Source of the DNA: Bordetella parapertussis
Lineage (GTDB): Bacteria > Pseudomonadota > Gammaproteobacteria > Burkholderiales > Burkholderiaceae_B
DNA: 10,298 bases
NCBI GenBank assembly: GCA_945882005.1
Contig: CAMCWG010000082.1
Coordinates: forward strand, 1-10,298
Direction of reading: 5' to 3'
Shown piece after piece: positions 1 through 6,634 of the stretch. A program made the position numbers and the translations under genes. A model generated the notes under the pieces. It saw only the letters and a program-made list of their open reading frames with translations, ran no database searches and was not told the DNA's origin. The first letter of the stretch is position 1. Each line of letters opens with the position of its first letter.

Positions 1-1201
1 TCATTAAGCGTTCGCAGGCGCGCTTTAAACGCGCGCACCCTTCGTCGAGCACTGCCATCGACGTCGCAAAAGAAAAGCGAAAGAACGGAGCGCACCCATA
101 AGCCGCTCCGTGCACCCCCGCAAGCTTTTCTGAATCTAATAAATAGAGCACAAAGTCCTCGTCGGTCTTGATGACACGCCCGTCTGGCGCTTTTTTGCCG
201 AGAAGGCCCGCACATGAGGGAAACACATAAAACGCGCCTTCTGGCGAGTGGCACGTAACACCCGGAATTGCATTGAGTTGCGCCACCACCGCATCGCGGC
301 GGTCTTGGAATATTTTTGTACGCTCTGCAATAAATCCCTGGGGGCCCGTCAACGCCTCAAGGGCTGCAGCCTGGCCAATCGACGACGGGTTGGACGTGCT
401 TTGGGACTGGAGCTTCGTGATCGCCTTAATCAGCTCAGCAGGCGCTGCGCAATACCCAATGCGCCAACCTGTCATCGCATAAGCCTTTGACACGCCATTA
501 ACAGTTAGGGTCCGTTCTTTGAGCTCCGGCGCCACTTGCGCCATCGTGCAAAACTCGCGCCCATCAAACAACACGTGTTCGTAGATATCGTCGGACAGCA
601 CCCAAACGTGGGGATGACGAATCAGAACCTCTGCCAGGGCCCGCAGCTCTTGCCGAGAATACACAGCACCACTTGGATTGTTGGGCGCATTCAAAACCAA
701 CCAACGCGTGCGTGGCGTAATAGCACGCTCAAGGTCCTCGGGTTGCAGCTTGAAACCTTTCTCTGGGGGGCACAGCACAGGGACAGGTGTTCCCCCCGCC
801 AACAAGACGATGTCAGGATAAGACACGTAAAAAGGCGCAGGCACAATCACCTCAACGCCTTGTTGCACGGTCGCCATGAAAGCATTGAAGATCACTTGTT
901 TACCGCCCGTACCAACAATGACTTCGCTCGTTGAGTAGGTCAGCTGATTTTCACGTAGAAACTTGTCGCACACCGCAGCTTTTAATTCAGGTGTGCCGCC
1001 AATGTCGGTGTATTTCGTCTTGGATGCCGCCATGGCCCGCACAACAGCTTCCACCACATTCGGGGGGGTATCAAAATCTGGCTCGCCTGCGGTTAAACCG
1101 ACTACGTCGTGACCGGCAGCCTTCAGCGCGCGCGCCCGCTGTGTCGCCATCGAGCTCGGTGAGGGTTTGATACGGTTTAAACGATCGGCGATAAAAGACA
1201 T
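1..1201 (-). CDS. Class I/II PLP aminotransferase, aspartate aminotransferase Ib-like (3' end cut by window edge)
   Basis: Cytosolic pyridoxal-phosphate enzyme of fold type I, most like the bacterial aspartate/prephenate aminotransferases (subgroup I-gamma / AAT Ib), which move an amino group between aspartate or a similar donor and a 2-oxo acid. The frame is open for 400 codons from the ATG at 1201 to base 2, with no stop before the edge; family members are about 400 residues long, so only the last residue or residues are missing. Seen in it: AGEPDFDTP (38-46), YTDIGGTPEL (64-73), NAPNNPSG (171-178), SDDIYE (203-208) with Asp204 expected to hold the pyridine nitrogen, SKAYAMTGWRIGY (238-250) with the Schiff-base Lys239, and RFSFA (375-379) with Arg375 for the substrate carboxylate. 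An AAGG ribosome site lies 9 bases before the ATG. An intrinsic terminator ends about 33 bases upstream, so it probably has its own promoter, which I could not place. Exact substrate is uncertain. Confidence 0.93.
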   Translation of the reverse strand, partial: MSFIADRLNRIKPSPSSMATQRARALKAAGHDVVGLTAGEPDFDTPPNVVEAVVRAMAASKTKYTDIGGTPELKAAVCDKFLRENQLTYSTSEVIVGTGGKQVIFNAFMATVQQGVEVIVPAPFYVSYPDIVLLAGGTPVPVLCPPEKGFKLQPEDLERAITPRTRWLVLNAPNNPSGAVYSRQELRALAEVLIRHPHVWVLSDDIYEHVLFDGREFCTMAQVAPELKERTLTVNGVSKAYAMTGWRIGYCAAPAELIKAITKLQSQSTSNPSSIGQAAALEALTGPQGFIAERTKIFQDRRDAVVAQLNAIPGVTCHSPEGAFYVFPSCAGLLGKKAPDGRVIKTDEDFVLYLLDSEKLAGVHGAAYGCAPFFRFSFATSMAVLDEGCARLKRACERLM

Positions 1202-1233
1202 GAGCGTGCACCTTGATTCAATGGATTCGAGGC

Positions 1234-1262
1234 AAAAAAATACCTCGCGAACGAGGTATTTT
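1234..1262 (-). terminator. Intrinsic terminator of the stress-protein gene
   Basis: Read on the minus strand, an 11-bp perfect stem (AAATACCTCG and its complement plus one more A-T pair; arms 1252-1262 and 1237-1247) closes a 4-base loop and runs directly into seven T residues (1240-1234). It lies 40 bases after the stop of the universal stress gene and just before the aminotransferase. The U-tract is on the minus side, so it is oriented for that gene. The plus-strand tail is shorter (TTTT), so weak bidirectional action is possible. Confidence 0.85.
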
Positions 1263-1301
1263 AGAACGGTACGCCCAAGGGGCGAGCTCGAACCTGCAGA
1301 A

Positions 1302-1730
1302 TTACTTGACTAGTAACACCGATTGCTTAGACAAAGACAGGACGCGCTGCGCCACCGAGCCCAGCAACAAATCCGATACGGCACTGCGGCCCTTAGAACC
1401 CATTACAACCAGGTCGTATTTTCCCTTTTGTGCAGCCGCAACGATTTCCGCGGCAGGTTTACCAACCACGATAATTTGGTCATGCTTGATTCCGGCATCG
1501 TTTAGTACTTTCATCGCGGACTTCAGGTCTTTATCGCTTTGTTCGCGCAAGTAGTCAGTAATCGCAGACTTACCAACGAAAGACTGCGCATGACGCAAGC
1601 CAGCATCATCATGGACACTCATGAGAGTGATCGAGTTCGTTTTGTCTTTGTTATTGGCCAAAAGAGCGGCAGCATACTTTACTGCACGCAGCGCATGCTT
1701 TGAACCATCGGTGGCGGCGAGAATTTTCAT
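1302..1730 (-). CDS. Universal stress protein, UspA family
   Basis: Single-domain cytosolic Usp of 142 residues, the normal family size. The N-terminal strand MKILAATDGS carries the conserved Asp8 of the nucleotide pocket. The C-terminal motif is complete: Gly111-x2-Gly114-x9-Gly124-Ser125 (GSKGRSAVSDLLLGS), the G-2x-G-9x-G(S/T) signature of ATP-binding Usps. The family helps cells survive starvation and stress, usually as dimers; the exact role here is not shown by sequence. The start is supported by an AGGGA ribosome site 6 bases before the ATG. It lies downstream of tRNA-Leu on the same strand, with 115 bases between, and has its own terminator at 1234-1262. The upstream gap holds a long inverted repeat. 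Confidence 0.95.
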   Translation of the reverse strand: MKILAATDGSKHALRAVKYAAALLANNKDKTNSITLMSVHDDAGLRHAQSFVGKSAITDYLREQSDKDLKSAMKVLNDAGIKHDQIIVVGKPAAEIVAAAQKGKYDLVVMGSKGRSAVSDLLLGSVAQRVLSLSKQSVLLVK

Positions 1731-1748
1731 GAATCGTCCCTGTTTATA

Positions 1749-1784
1749 TTGAAATAACTTAGGCCTAGTGTAGGCTTATTTCAA
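1749..1784. repeat. Inverted repeat upstream of the stress-protein gene
   Basis: Arms TTGAAATAA (1749-1757) and TTATTTCAA (1776-1784) are perfect 9-bp complements. Inside them GCCTA (1763-1767) and TAGGC (1771-1775) pair around a 3-base centre. Together they make a 14-bp imperfect palindrome with a 5-base insert (CTTAG) on one arm. It lies 19-54 bases before the stress-gene ATG, so it could be an operator or a 5' leader hairpin. No known regulator motif was recognised. Confidence 0.6.
1756..1784 (-). promoter_or_regulatory. Candidate promoter of the stress-protein gene
   Basis: Minus strand: TTGAAA (1784-1779, five of six bases of the -35 consensus), a 17-base spacer, then TAAGTT (1761-1756), a poor -10 that keeps only the first two and last consensus bases. 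The -35 lies in one arm of the inverted repeat at 1749-1784, so a protein bound there would affect transcription. It is a weak call because of the -10. Confidence 0.25.
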
Positions 1785-1845
1785 CAATAAAAGACAATTC
1801 AGAAGGAAAGGTGTTTGATACAGATCAAGACGAACGTCTTTTTGA

Positions 1846-1930
1846 TGGTGCCGACGGCGAGACTCGAACTCGCACAGCTTTCGCCACTACCCCCTCAAGA
1901 TAGCGTGTCTACCAATTTCACCACGTCGGC
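1846..1930 (-). tRNA. tRNA-Leu (anticodon GAG)
   Basis: Full cloverleaf on the minus strand, 85 bases including an encoded CCA (1848-1846). The acceptor stem GCCGACG/CGTCGGC is perfect with discriminator A. The anticodon stem CTATC/GGTAG has one T-G pair and encloses TTGAGGG, anticodon GAG (reads CUC and CUU). The T arm is GCGAG-TTCGAGT-CTCGC. The variable arm is long enough for a class II tRNA, as expected for Leu. It lies 94 bases after secG on the same strand, an arrangement familiar from Burkholderiales, and may be partly co-transcribed with secG. Confidence 0.97.
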
Positions 1931-1948
1931 GGTGTGAATACGCTTACG

Positions 1949-1977
1949 ATTACTACCGGTGCGTACTCGATAATCAA
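1949..1977 (-). promoter_or_regulatory. Candidate tRNA-Leu promoter
   Basis: Minus strand: TTGATT (1977-1972), 17-base spacer, AGTAAT (1954-1949). Transcription would start around 1942, leaving about 12 bases of leader before the mature tRNA 5' end, a typical tRNA arrangement. An alternative -10, TACAAT (1990-1985), has a better hexamer but no -35 and would give a leader of about 48 bases. Only moderately supported. Confidence 0.3.
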
Positions 1978-1994
1978 GCCCAAGATTGTAGCAC

Positions 1995-2015
1995 GCAGAG
2001 CGACAAGCGCTCTGC
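1995..2015 (-). other. Hairpin just after secG
   Basis: Perfect 8-bp stem GCAGAGCG/CGCTCTGC with a 5-base loop, starting about 10 bases past the secG stop (minus strand). No T run follows, so it is a poor intrinsic terminator. It may protect the secG mRNA 3' end or mark processing between secG and tRNA-Leu. Confidence 0.5.
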
Positions 2016-2024
2016 ACGAGGCCT

Positions 2025-2480
2025 TTACTTCGCTACCGGTGCGGGCACACCCGGCACGACTGCTGGTGCTGCTGCACCTGGTACGGCTGGCACGCCTGGC
2101 ACGGCATTCGCTGGGGCAGGAGCAGGAGTCGCAGCACTCGGCGCAACAGGCGCCACGCCAGGAACCGCTGAACCTGGAGCAGGCGCGGCTGGAGCCGTTT
2201 GCGTGAAGTTTTGCATGATCCCGGTGTCCTGGCCTTTATTACCGCGGTTCGCGACATACGCCAAGCCAATCGTCGAAATAAAGAAAACCACCGCAGCCCA
2301 TTTCGTGACGCGTGACATGAAGTTTGCAGCGCCCGTAGCACCAAACAAACTGCCTGCCGAGCCACTACCAAAGGCTGAACCCATATCGGCGCCCTTACCC
2401 TGCTGCAATAACACCAGGGTGATGATGGCCAGCGACGACAAAATCTGCACAACCAGCAGAACTGAAAACATCCAAGACAT
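2025..2480 (-). CDS. secG: Protein-export membrane protein SecG
   Basis: Small inner-membrane subunit of the SecYEG translocon, which helps SecA-driven export of unfolded proteins. It has two hydrophobic helices, about residues 4-25 and 58-79. Between them lies the conserved cytoplasmic loop LLQQGKGADMGSAFGSGSAG (24-43) leading to SLFG, the best family signature. At 151 residues it is longer than the about 110 of E. coli SecG; the extra length is a low-complexity tail (about 96-151) of Ala, Pro, Val and Gly with repeated VPGV/AVPG units. Such tails occur in other betaproteobacterial SecG proteins and are probably disordered. An CGGAG ribosome site lies 7 bases before the ATG. The gene starts 51 bases after the tpiA stop and is likely co-transcribed with it. 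Confidence 0.96.
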   Translation of the reverse strand: MSWMFSVLLVVQILSSLAIITLVLLQQGKGADMGSAFGSGSAGSLFGATGAANFMSRVTKWAAVVFFISTIGLAYVANRGNKGQDTGIMQNFTQTAPAAPAPGSAVPGVAPVAPSAATPAPAPANAVPGVPAVPGAAAPAVVPGVPAPVAK

Positions 2481-2531
2481 TAAAGTGCTCCGAAAACTGA
2501 AGGGCTTACCGACTGAGAACCATCATCTGCC

Positions 2532-3272
2532 TTAAGCAGCGATGGCCACAAAGTCTTCTGCCACCAAAGATGCCCCACCAACGAGTGCCCCGTCGATATC
2601 AGGCATTGCAAACAAACTCGCAGCGTTAGATGCTTTAACGCTGCCACCATACAAAATCTGAATATTGCCAGCACCAGCGGCGACTAAGGCGGCACGAATC
2701 GCAGCGTGCACTTCCTGAGCCTGCTCCGGCGAGGCAGTACGACCTGTTCCGATTGCCCAGACCGGCTCGTAGGCAACGACCATTTTTTTGACCGAATCTG
2801 CGCCGAGCGCCAACACCGGTGCCAACTGCCGGGTGATAACCGCTACGGCTTGCCCGGCGTCACGCTCGGCTAAAGACTCGCCCACGCACACAACCGGTGT
2901 AATGCCGCTAGCAAGCGCCGCTTTGGCCTTGTCTGCCACCAACTGGTCGGTTTCGCCGTGGAGCGACCTACGCTCAGAATGCCCAACCAAGGCCCACCGG
3001 CAACCGAAATCACCCAACATCGCACCCGACACTTCGCCGGTAAAAGCGCCCTGAGCTTGGGCGCTAATATCCTGAGCACCCCAGGTAATGTACGTGCCTT
3101 TCAGGGACTCAGCAGCCTGCGCCAGATAAGGAAACGGCACACACACCGCCAACTGCGTGCCAGACGCAGAACGAGGTGCCGCGCAGAGTGCAGCCAGTAA
3201 CTTAGCGTTCTGGCCCAGACTTCCGTGCATTTTCCAGTTGCCCATGACAAGGCGCGTACGGGTATTACTCAT
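2532..3272 (-). CDS. tpiA: Triose-phosphate isomerase
   Basis: Cytosolic TIM-barrel enzyme that interconverts dihydroxyacetone phosphate and glyceraldehyde 3-phosphate in glycolysis and gluconeogenesis. It is complete at 246 residues (E. coli about 255). Visible active-site residues: GNWKMHG (11-17) with Asn12 and Lys14; VGHSERR (96-102) with electrophile His98; AYEPVWAIGTG (167-177) with catalytic base Glu169 and the mobile loop 6; phosphate-binding YGGSV (208-212); and GALVGGASL (228-236). I chose the ATG at 3272 (MSNTRTRLVM). An in-frame ATG exists at 3311, but it adds 13 residues not typical of the family and falls inside the likely -10 box. The ribosome site at 3272 is weak. secG follows in the same operon. 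Confidence 0.97.
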   Translation of the reverse strand: MSNTRTRLVMGNWKMHGSLGQNAKLLAALCAAPRSASGTQLAVCVPFPYLAQAAESLKGTYITWGAQDISAQAQGAFTGEVSGAMLGDFGCRWALVGHSERRSLHGETDQLVADKAKAALASGITPVVCVGESLAERDAGQAVAVITRQLAPVLALGADSVKKMVVAYEPVWAIGTGRTASPEQAQEVHAAIRAALVAAGAGNIQILYGGSVKASNAASLFAMPDIDGALVGGASLVAEDFVAIAA

Positions 3273-3309
3273 TGGGTGGAGCTCTAGTATCGTTGCTTGA
3301 TAACCCAAC

Positions 3310-3338
3310 ATTGTATCCTGTCAGGGTCCGGCGGGGAA
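3310..3338 (-). promoter_or_regulatory. Candidate tpiA-secG promoter
   Basis: Minus strand: -10 TACAAT (3315-3310, five of six consensus bases), 17 bases after a weak -35 TTCCCC (3338-3333). Transcription would start near 3303, about 30 bases before the chosen tpiA ATG. It is back to back with the candidate tRNA-Ser promoter. Confidence 0.4.
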
Positions 3339-3356
3339 ACGGATCAATAAATCGTT

Positions 3357-3362
3357 TATGAT
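3357..3362 (+). promoter_or_regulatory. Candidate -10 box of tRNA-Ser
   Basis: TATGAT matches five of six consensus bases. It is followed by GCATGCC, a GC-rich discriminator of the kind seen at stringently controlled stable-RNA promoters. The predicted start near 3369 leaves about 9 bases of leader before the tRNA. No good -35 is visible at the right distance. Confidence 0.4.
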
Positions 3363-3377
3363 GCATGCCTTCTTGCA

Positions 3378-3467
3378 GGAAGCGTGGCCGAGCGGTTTAA
3401 GGCACCGGTCTTGAAAACCGGCGAGGGTTCACGCCCTCCGTGAGTTCGAATCTCACCGCTTCCGCCA
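3378..3467 (+). tRNA. tRNA-Ser (anticodon UGA)
   Basis: Ninety bases including an encoded CCA (3465-3467). The acceptor stem GGAAGCG/CGCTTCC is perfect with discriminator G, as in serine tRNAs. The anticodon stem CCGGT/ACCGG encloses CTTGAAA, with anticodon TGA at 3412-3414 (reads UCA). A long variable arm (GAGGGTTCACGCCCTC) marks class II, and the T arm is GTGAG-TTCGAAT-CTCAC. It is transcribed away from tpiA and toward the lactonase gene. Confidence 0.98.
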
Positions 3468-3535
3468 CTTTGTGGCCAAAAAGCAAGCTAAGTCTATGCC
3501 CAACAAGTAAATATCTAATGGTAGTCAGATCCTGC

Positions 3536-3552
3536 ATGGTATAAAAAACCAT
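3536..3552 (+). promoter_or_regulatory. Candidate -10 region with small inverted repeat, lactonase operon
   Basis: TATAAA (3540-3545) is a good -10 hexamer and sits within ATGGT-N7-ACCAT, a 5-bp inverted repeat. The start would be near 3552, only a few bases before the AAGGAG ribosome site at 3556-3561. No convincing -35 is present, which would fit an activator-dependent promoter. Read-through from tRNA-Ser is the alternative source of transcripts. Nothing else was recognised in the 3468-3535 gap. Confidence 0.35.
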
Positions 3553-3568
3553 AAAAAGGAGACACGCC

Positions 3569-4483
3569 ATGTTTGCAGCACCACCGGCCATTACGGCTCG
3601 GGTTTTCGCCCGCCTTCCCGACAAATTCTGCCAGCCCGGTCGTCGATCCGCTTTCGCCGATGTGCAATTTCATGGCGCAGAGTTACCAAGCTTCTTGGAA
3701 GGTCCCTCTTTCGACCGCAACGGCAACCTTTGGGTGACCGACATTCCGTTTGGTCGGCTCTTCAAAATTACACCTAGCGGCGACATCAGCCTCGAACTCG
3801 AATACGACGGCGAGCCCAATGGGCTGAAGTTTCACAAAGATGGGCGCGCTTTTATTACCGATCATAAAAACGGTTTAATGGTCTTTGATCCAAAGACTGG
3901 AAAGATTGAGCCCCATTTTGACCGCCCACTGTTACAACGCTTTAAGGGTCTCAATGATTTGTTCTTTGCCAGCAATGGCGACATCTATTTCACTGACCAA
4001 GGGCAAACAGGTCTGCAAGACCCAAGCGGGCGACTCTACCGGTTGCGCACCAATGGGCAACTCGATTGCGTACTCAATAATGTGCCGAGCCCCAACGGGC
4101 TGGTACTGAGCGCGGACGAGAAAATCGTTTACTTATGCGTAACGCGCGACAACGCCATCTGGCGCGTGCCAATCATGCATGACGGCACTGCAAGCAAAGT
4201 AGGCGTTGGCATACAAATGTCAGGTGGCGCAGGGCCAGACGGTATGGCGGTCGACGCTGCCGGTAACTTAGCCGTCTGTCACGTGTTATTCGGTGCGGTT
4301 TGGTTGTTTAGTGCAATTGGTGAACCGATGCTTCGCATTAACTCACCAGAAGGCCTGCTCGTCACAAACTGTGCCTACGGCGGCAAAGATAACAAGCAAC
4401 TTTTCATCACCGAGTCGAAGTCCGGCACAATTTTAGTGGCCGATATGCCCGTCGCCGGACGTCCGCTTTACTCCCACGCCTAA
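3569..4483 (+). CDS. SMP-30/gluconolactonase/LRE family hydrolase (probable lactonase)
   Basis: Six-bladed beta-propeller metalloenzyme of the SMP-30/gluconolactonase family; members hydrolyse sugar lactones or related esters using one divalent metal ion. It has 304 residues, normal for the family, and no signal peptide, so probably cytosolic. Likely metal ligands follow the family pattern: Glu44 in FLEGPSF, Asn129 in KGLNDLFF, Asn176 in PSPNGLVL and Asp224 in GPDGMAVD. Blade repeats of the form D..GN.W..D (49-58), NGDIYFTD (136-143) and AGNLAVCH (231-238) are clear. A strong AAGGAG site lies 7 bases before the ATG. The alpha/beta hydrolase follows after 2 bp, so the two are surely one transcript. 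The substrate is unknown; the TRAP genes nearby suggest a lactone derived from an imported organic acid rather than glucose metabolism. Confidence 0.92.
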   Translation: MFAAPPAITARVFARLPDKFCQPGRRSAFADVQFHGAELPSFLEGPSFDRNGNLWVTDIPFGRLFKITPSGDISLELEYDGEPNGLKFHKDGRAFITDHKNGLMVFDPKTGKIEPHFDRPLLQRFKGLNDLFFASNGDIYFTDQGQTGLQDPSGRLYRLRTNGQLDCVLNNVPSPNGLVLSADEKIVYLCVTRDNAIWRVPIMHDGTASKVGVGIQMSGGAGPDGMAVDAAGNLAVCHVLFGAVWLFSAIGEPMLRINSPEGLLVTNCAYGGKDNKQLFITESKSGTILVADMPVAGRPLYSHA

Positions 4484-4485
4484 GC

Positions 4486-5292
4486 ATGCAATTTACGGAA
4501 TCAGTTGTAGATGGACTCTATGTCAATTTTATTGACATGACGCTACCCCACCACGTCGGGACAGAAACCTTGATTTTTCACCATGGGGTGGGTGCTAACA
4601 ACGAACTCTGGTCGCAGTGGCTCACAGTTCTTGCCCCGCACTACAAAATCGCTAGGTTTGATATGCGCGGCTTTGGTCGGTCCGCTGCCGCTGTTAAGCA
4701 AGATGGTTGGTCACTAGAGAGTCTGGCACAAGATGTGCTGCAGGTCGCTGGCCGTGTGGGGGTTGCGAATTTCCATCTAATTGGTGAGTCGATTGGAGGC
4801 ACCATTGCACTCGCAACAGCTTTAAAAGCACCAGAGCGCGTTCGAACCCTCACCATGAGCAATGCCGCGTTTAGAGGGGGTGCCGTGCAAAACGTGACGC
4901 AATGGCAGACTCTTTTGCGCAACGAAGGTACGCTTGCCTGGTCTAAAGAGATGATGGCCGCTAGATTTCATCCTGAGGCCCTGAGCGACGAACAATGGCA
5001 ATGGTTTGAACAACAACAAGCAAACCATCCCATTGAATCAATTTTGATCGCTAGAGACATTCTTGTCGGCGCAGACCTCGGGCCGCGCTTGCAAGACGTT
5101 CAAATCCCTGTACTGCTTATGCACGGAGATGGGAGCCCGTTCGTTCCTGTCCCACAAATGGTCGAACTGCGCGACAGGTTACCCAACGCAGAGCTGCATA
5201 TTTTTGGACATGCCAAGCATGGACTGCCCTACTCCCATGCGATCCCTTGCGCTGAAACCTTGCTGCGATTTCTACACCGCAACAAGGCTTAA
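4486..5292 (+). CDS. Alpha/beta hydrolase (enol-lactonase or ester hydrolase type)
   Basis: Cytosolic alpha/beta-hydrolase fold protein of 268 residues, close in layout to 3-oxoadipate enol-lactonase (PcaD) and related esterases. Visible: oxyanion-hole motif HHGVG (32-36); DMRGFGRS (59-66); nucleophile elbow GESIGG (100-105) with Ser102; LLMHGDGSPFVP (210-221) with the probable acid Asp215; and the probable catalytic His245 in HAKHGLPYSH. The triad is complete, so it should be active. The ATG is 2 bp after the lactonase stop with no strong ribosome site of its own, which points to translational coupling. It converges on the TRAP operon with only 8 bp between stop codons. The substrate is not readable from sequence; a dienelactone, enol-lactone or simple ester are all possible. 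Confidence 0.93.
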   Translation: MQFTESVVDGLYVNFIDMTLPHHVGTETLIFHHGVGANNELWSQWLTVLAPHYKIARFDMRGFGRSAAAVKQDGWSLESLAQDVLQVAGRVGVANFHLIGESIGGTIALATALKAPERVRTLTMSNAAFRGGAVQNVTQWQTLLRNEGTLAWSKEMMAARFHPEALSDEQWQWFEQQQANHPIESILIARDILVGADLGPRLQDVQIPVLLMHGDGSPFVPVPQMVELRDRLPNAELHIFGHAKHGLPYSHAIPCAETLLRFLHRNKA

Positions 5293-5300
5293 CAGGGCAA

Positions 5301-6626
5301 CTACTTTCCGCGCATCGTTTCTGGCAACCAGGTCGCGAGCTCAGGCCATATCGTCAGCAACACGATCGCAATGACCATCAAAAATACATACGGCACCGAC
5401 CCAGACACAACCTCAGAAAATTTCGCTCCGCCAGATATTCCATGGATCGTGAAAAGATTTAAGCCGACCGGTGGCGTAATCTGGCCAAGCTCAATCAAAA
5501 TAGTGATGATGACGCCAAGCCAAATCAAATCAAAGCCAAACACCTTGATCACGGGAAGCAACACCGGCAGCGTCATGTAGATCATCGAGATGCCGTCTAC
5601 AAAACACCCGAGAATAATGTAGAGCACAACCAGGATTGCAAAGAACTCCCATTTGCTAAGCCCTAGCCCCACGATCCATTCACTGATCTCTCGGCTAAGT
5701 CCGGAAAAAATCAACGCCATCGACAGAATCTGAGCACCGATGATGATCATCGCCACCATACATGTGGTCTTGACGGTCGCCATCACCGAATCGCGAAATA
5801 CTTCCCAGTTCAATTTACGGTAACCAGCCGCCAACAGCAGTGAACCGGCCGCTCCAACTGCCGACGCTTCAGTGGGAGTTGTTAAACCAGAGTAGATGCC
5901 CCCTAGTACAACGATGAGTAACGAAACAATCGGTACGACATCCCACAGCGCACTCGACAGAGTGCTCGAAGCCAGCTCCGACGACAGCTTCTCCGCTTTT
6001 GCCATGTGAGGAGCGATGGACGGATCACGATAGACCTTCACCGCGATGTACAACATAAAAATCAAACTCAACATGAGTCCAGGAATGATTCCTGCGATAA
6101 ACATCTTTCCCACGGATTCTTCAACCAACGCTGCATACAGCACCATGATGATCGAAGGCGGAATCAAGATTCCGAGCGTGCCACCTGCAGCCAACGAGCC
6201 GTATATGGCAGAGTGCTGATAGCCTGCTTTCTTGAGTTCTGGGATCGCGACTGTACCGACACTTGCGGCAGTAGCGACACTCGAGCCGCTGACCGCAGAA
6301 AAAATCGCGCAGGCCACGATATTGGCGTGCAATAGACCGCCCGGCAACCGGTGCGTCATTTTGACAATACCGGTGTAAAAGTTTTTACTCGAACCGCTAC
6401 GCAGAATCACTTCACCCATTAACAAAAACATGGGGATCGAAATTAAAATGTAGCTATTCGAATTGTTCCAGACGACGGAGCTTAGCCCGAGCAAGCCTAG
6501 CCAACCTTTCGTGACCATGATCACTAAGATTCCGACGGCCGCCAAAGCAAATGCGGTCCACTGGCCGATAATAAAAAGAAAGCCTAGAGACAGAAACAAT
6601 AAGGCGACAACCAATTCTGAATTCAT
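5301..6626 (-). CDS. TRAP transporter large permease subunit (DctM family)
   Basis: Inner-membrane subunit that carries out sodium-driven solute uptake in a tripartite ATP-independent periplasmic transporter. It has 441 residues from the chosen ATG at 6626 and is hydrophobic throughout, with about 11-12 membrane helices. Family signatures: SAVSGSSVATAASVGTVAIP (110-129); AAGGTLGILIPPSI (146-159); a second-half counterpart GQITPPVGLNLF (381-392). The SGSS and TPPVG loops correspond to the sodium/substrate region of the family. A longer in-frame reading from 6728 overlaps the small-subunit gene by about 90 bp and adds a cysteine/histidine-rich stretch foreign to the family, so I reject it. The ATG follows the small-subunit stop by 8 bp with a short AGG site. 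It is the last gene of the operon, and no terminator follows. Confidence 0.96.
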   Translation of the reverse strand: MNSELVVALLFLSLGFLFIIGQWTAFALAAVGILVIMVTKGWLGLLGLSSVVWNNSNSYILISIPMFLLMGEVILRSGSSKNFYTGIVKMTHRLPGGLLHANIVACAIFSAVSGSSVATAASVGTVAIPELKKAGYQHSAIYGSLAAGGTLGILIPPSIIMVLYAALVEESVGKMFIAGIIPGLMLSLIFMLYIAVKVYRDPSIAPHMAKAEKLSSELASSTLSSALWDVVPIVSLLIVVLGGIYSGLTTPTEASAVGAAGSLLLAAGYRKLNWEVFRDSVMATVKTTCMVAMIIIGAQILSMALIFSGLSREISEWIVGLGLSKWEFFAILVVLYIILGCFVDGISMIYMTLPVLLPVIKVFGFDLIWLGVIITILIELGQITPPVGLNLFTIHGISGGAKFSEVVSGSVPYVFLMVIAIVLLTIWPELATWLPETMRGK

Positions 6627-6634
6627 AAGACCTA

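Noticed and set aside
536..1170. Two plus-strand open frames opposite the aminotransferase
   Set aside because: The minus-strand frame is open across the whole region and carries every PLP aminotransferase motif; these are antisense shadows.
1827..1843. Palindrome AAGACGAACGTCTT followed by TTT as a terminator
   Set aside because: The stem is short with a 2-4 base loop, and the T run faces the plus strand, where no transcript is expected to end. It is not a terminator for tRNA-Leu, which is on the minus strand.
2033..2452. Long open frame overlapping secG on the same strand
   Set aside because: It is an out-of-frame shadow of the GC-rich secG tail; arginine/cysteine/leucine-rich with no family pattern, while the secG frame has clear SecG motifs.
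3273..3311. N-terminal extension of tpiA from the ATG at 3311
   Set aside because: Family proteins begin close to the GNWKMHG motif, and the ATG at 3311 lies in the likely -10 box TACAAT.
3464..3476. GCCAC-TTT-GTGGC hairpin at the end of tRNA-Ser as terminator
   Set aside because: The left arm is the tRNA discriminator and CCA end, and it is followed by A residues, not T, on the plus strand.
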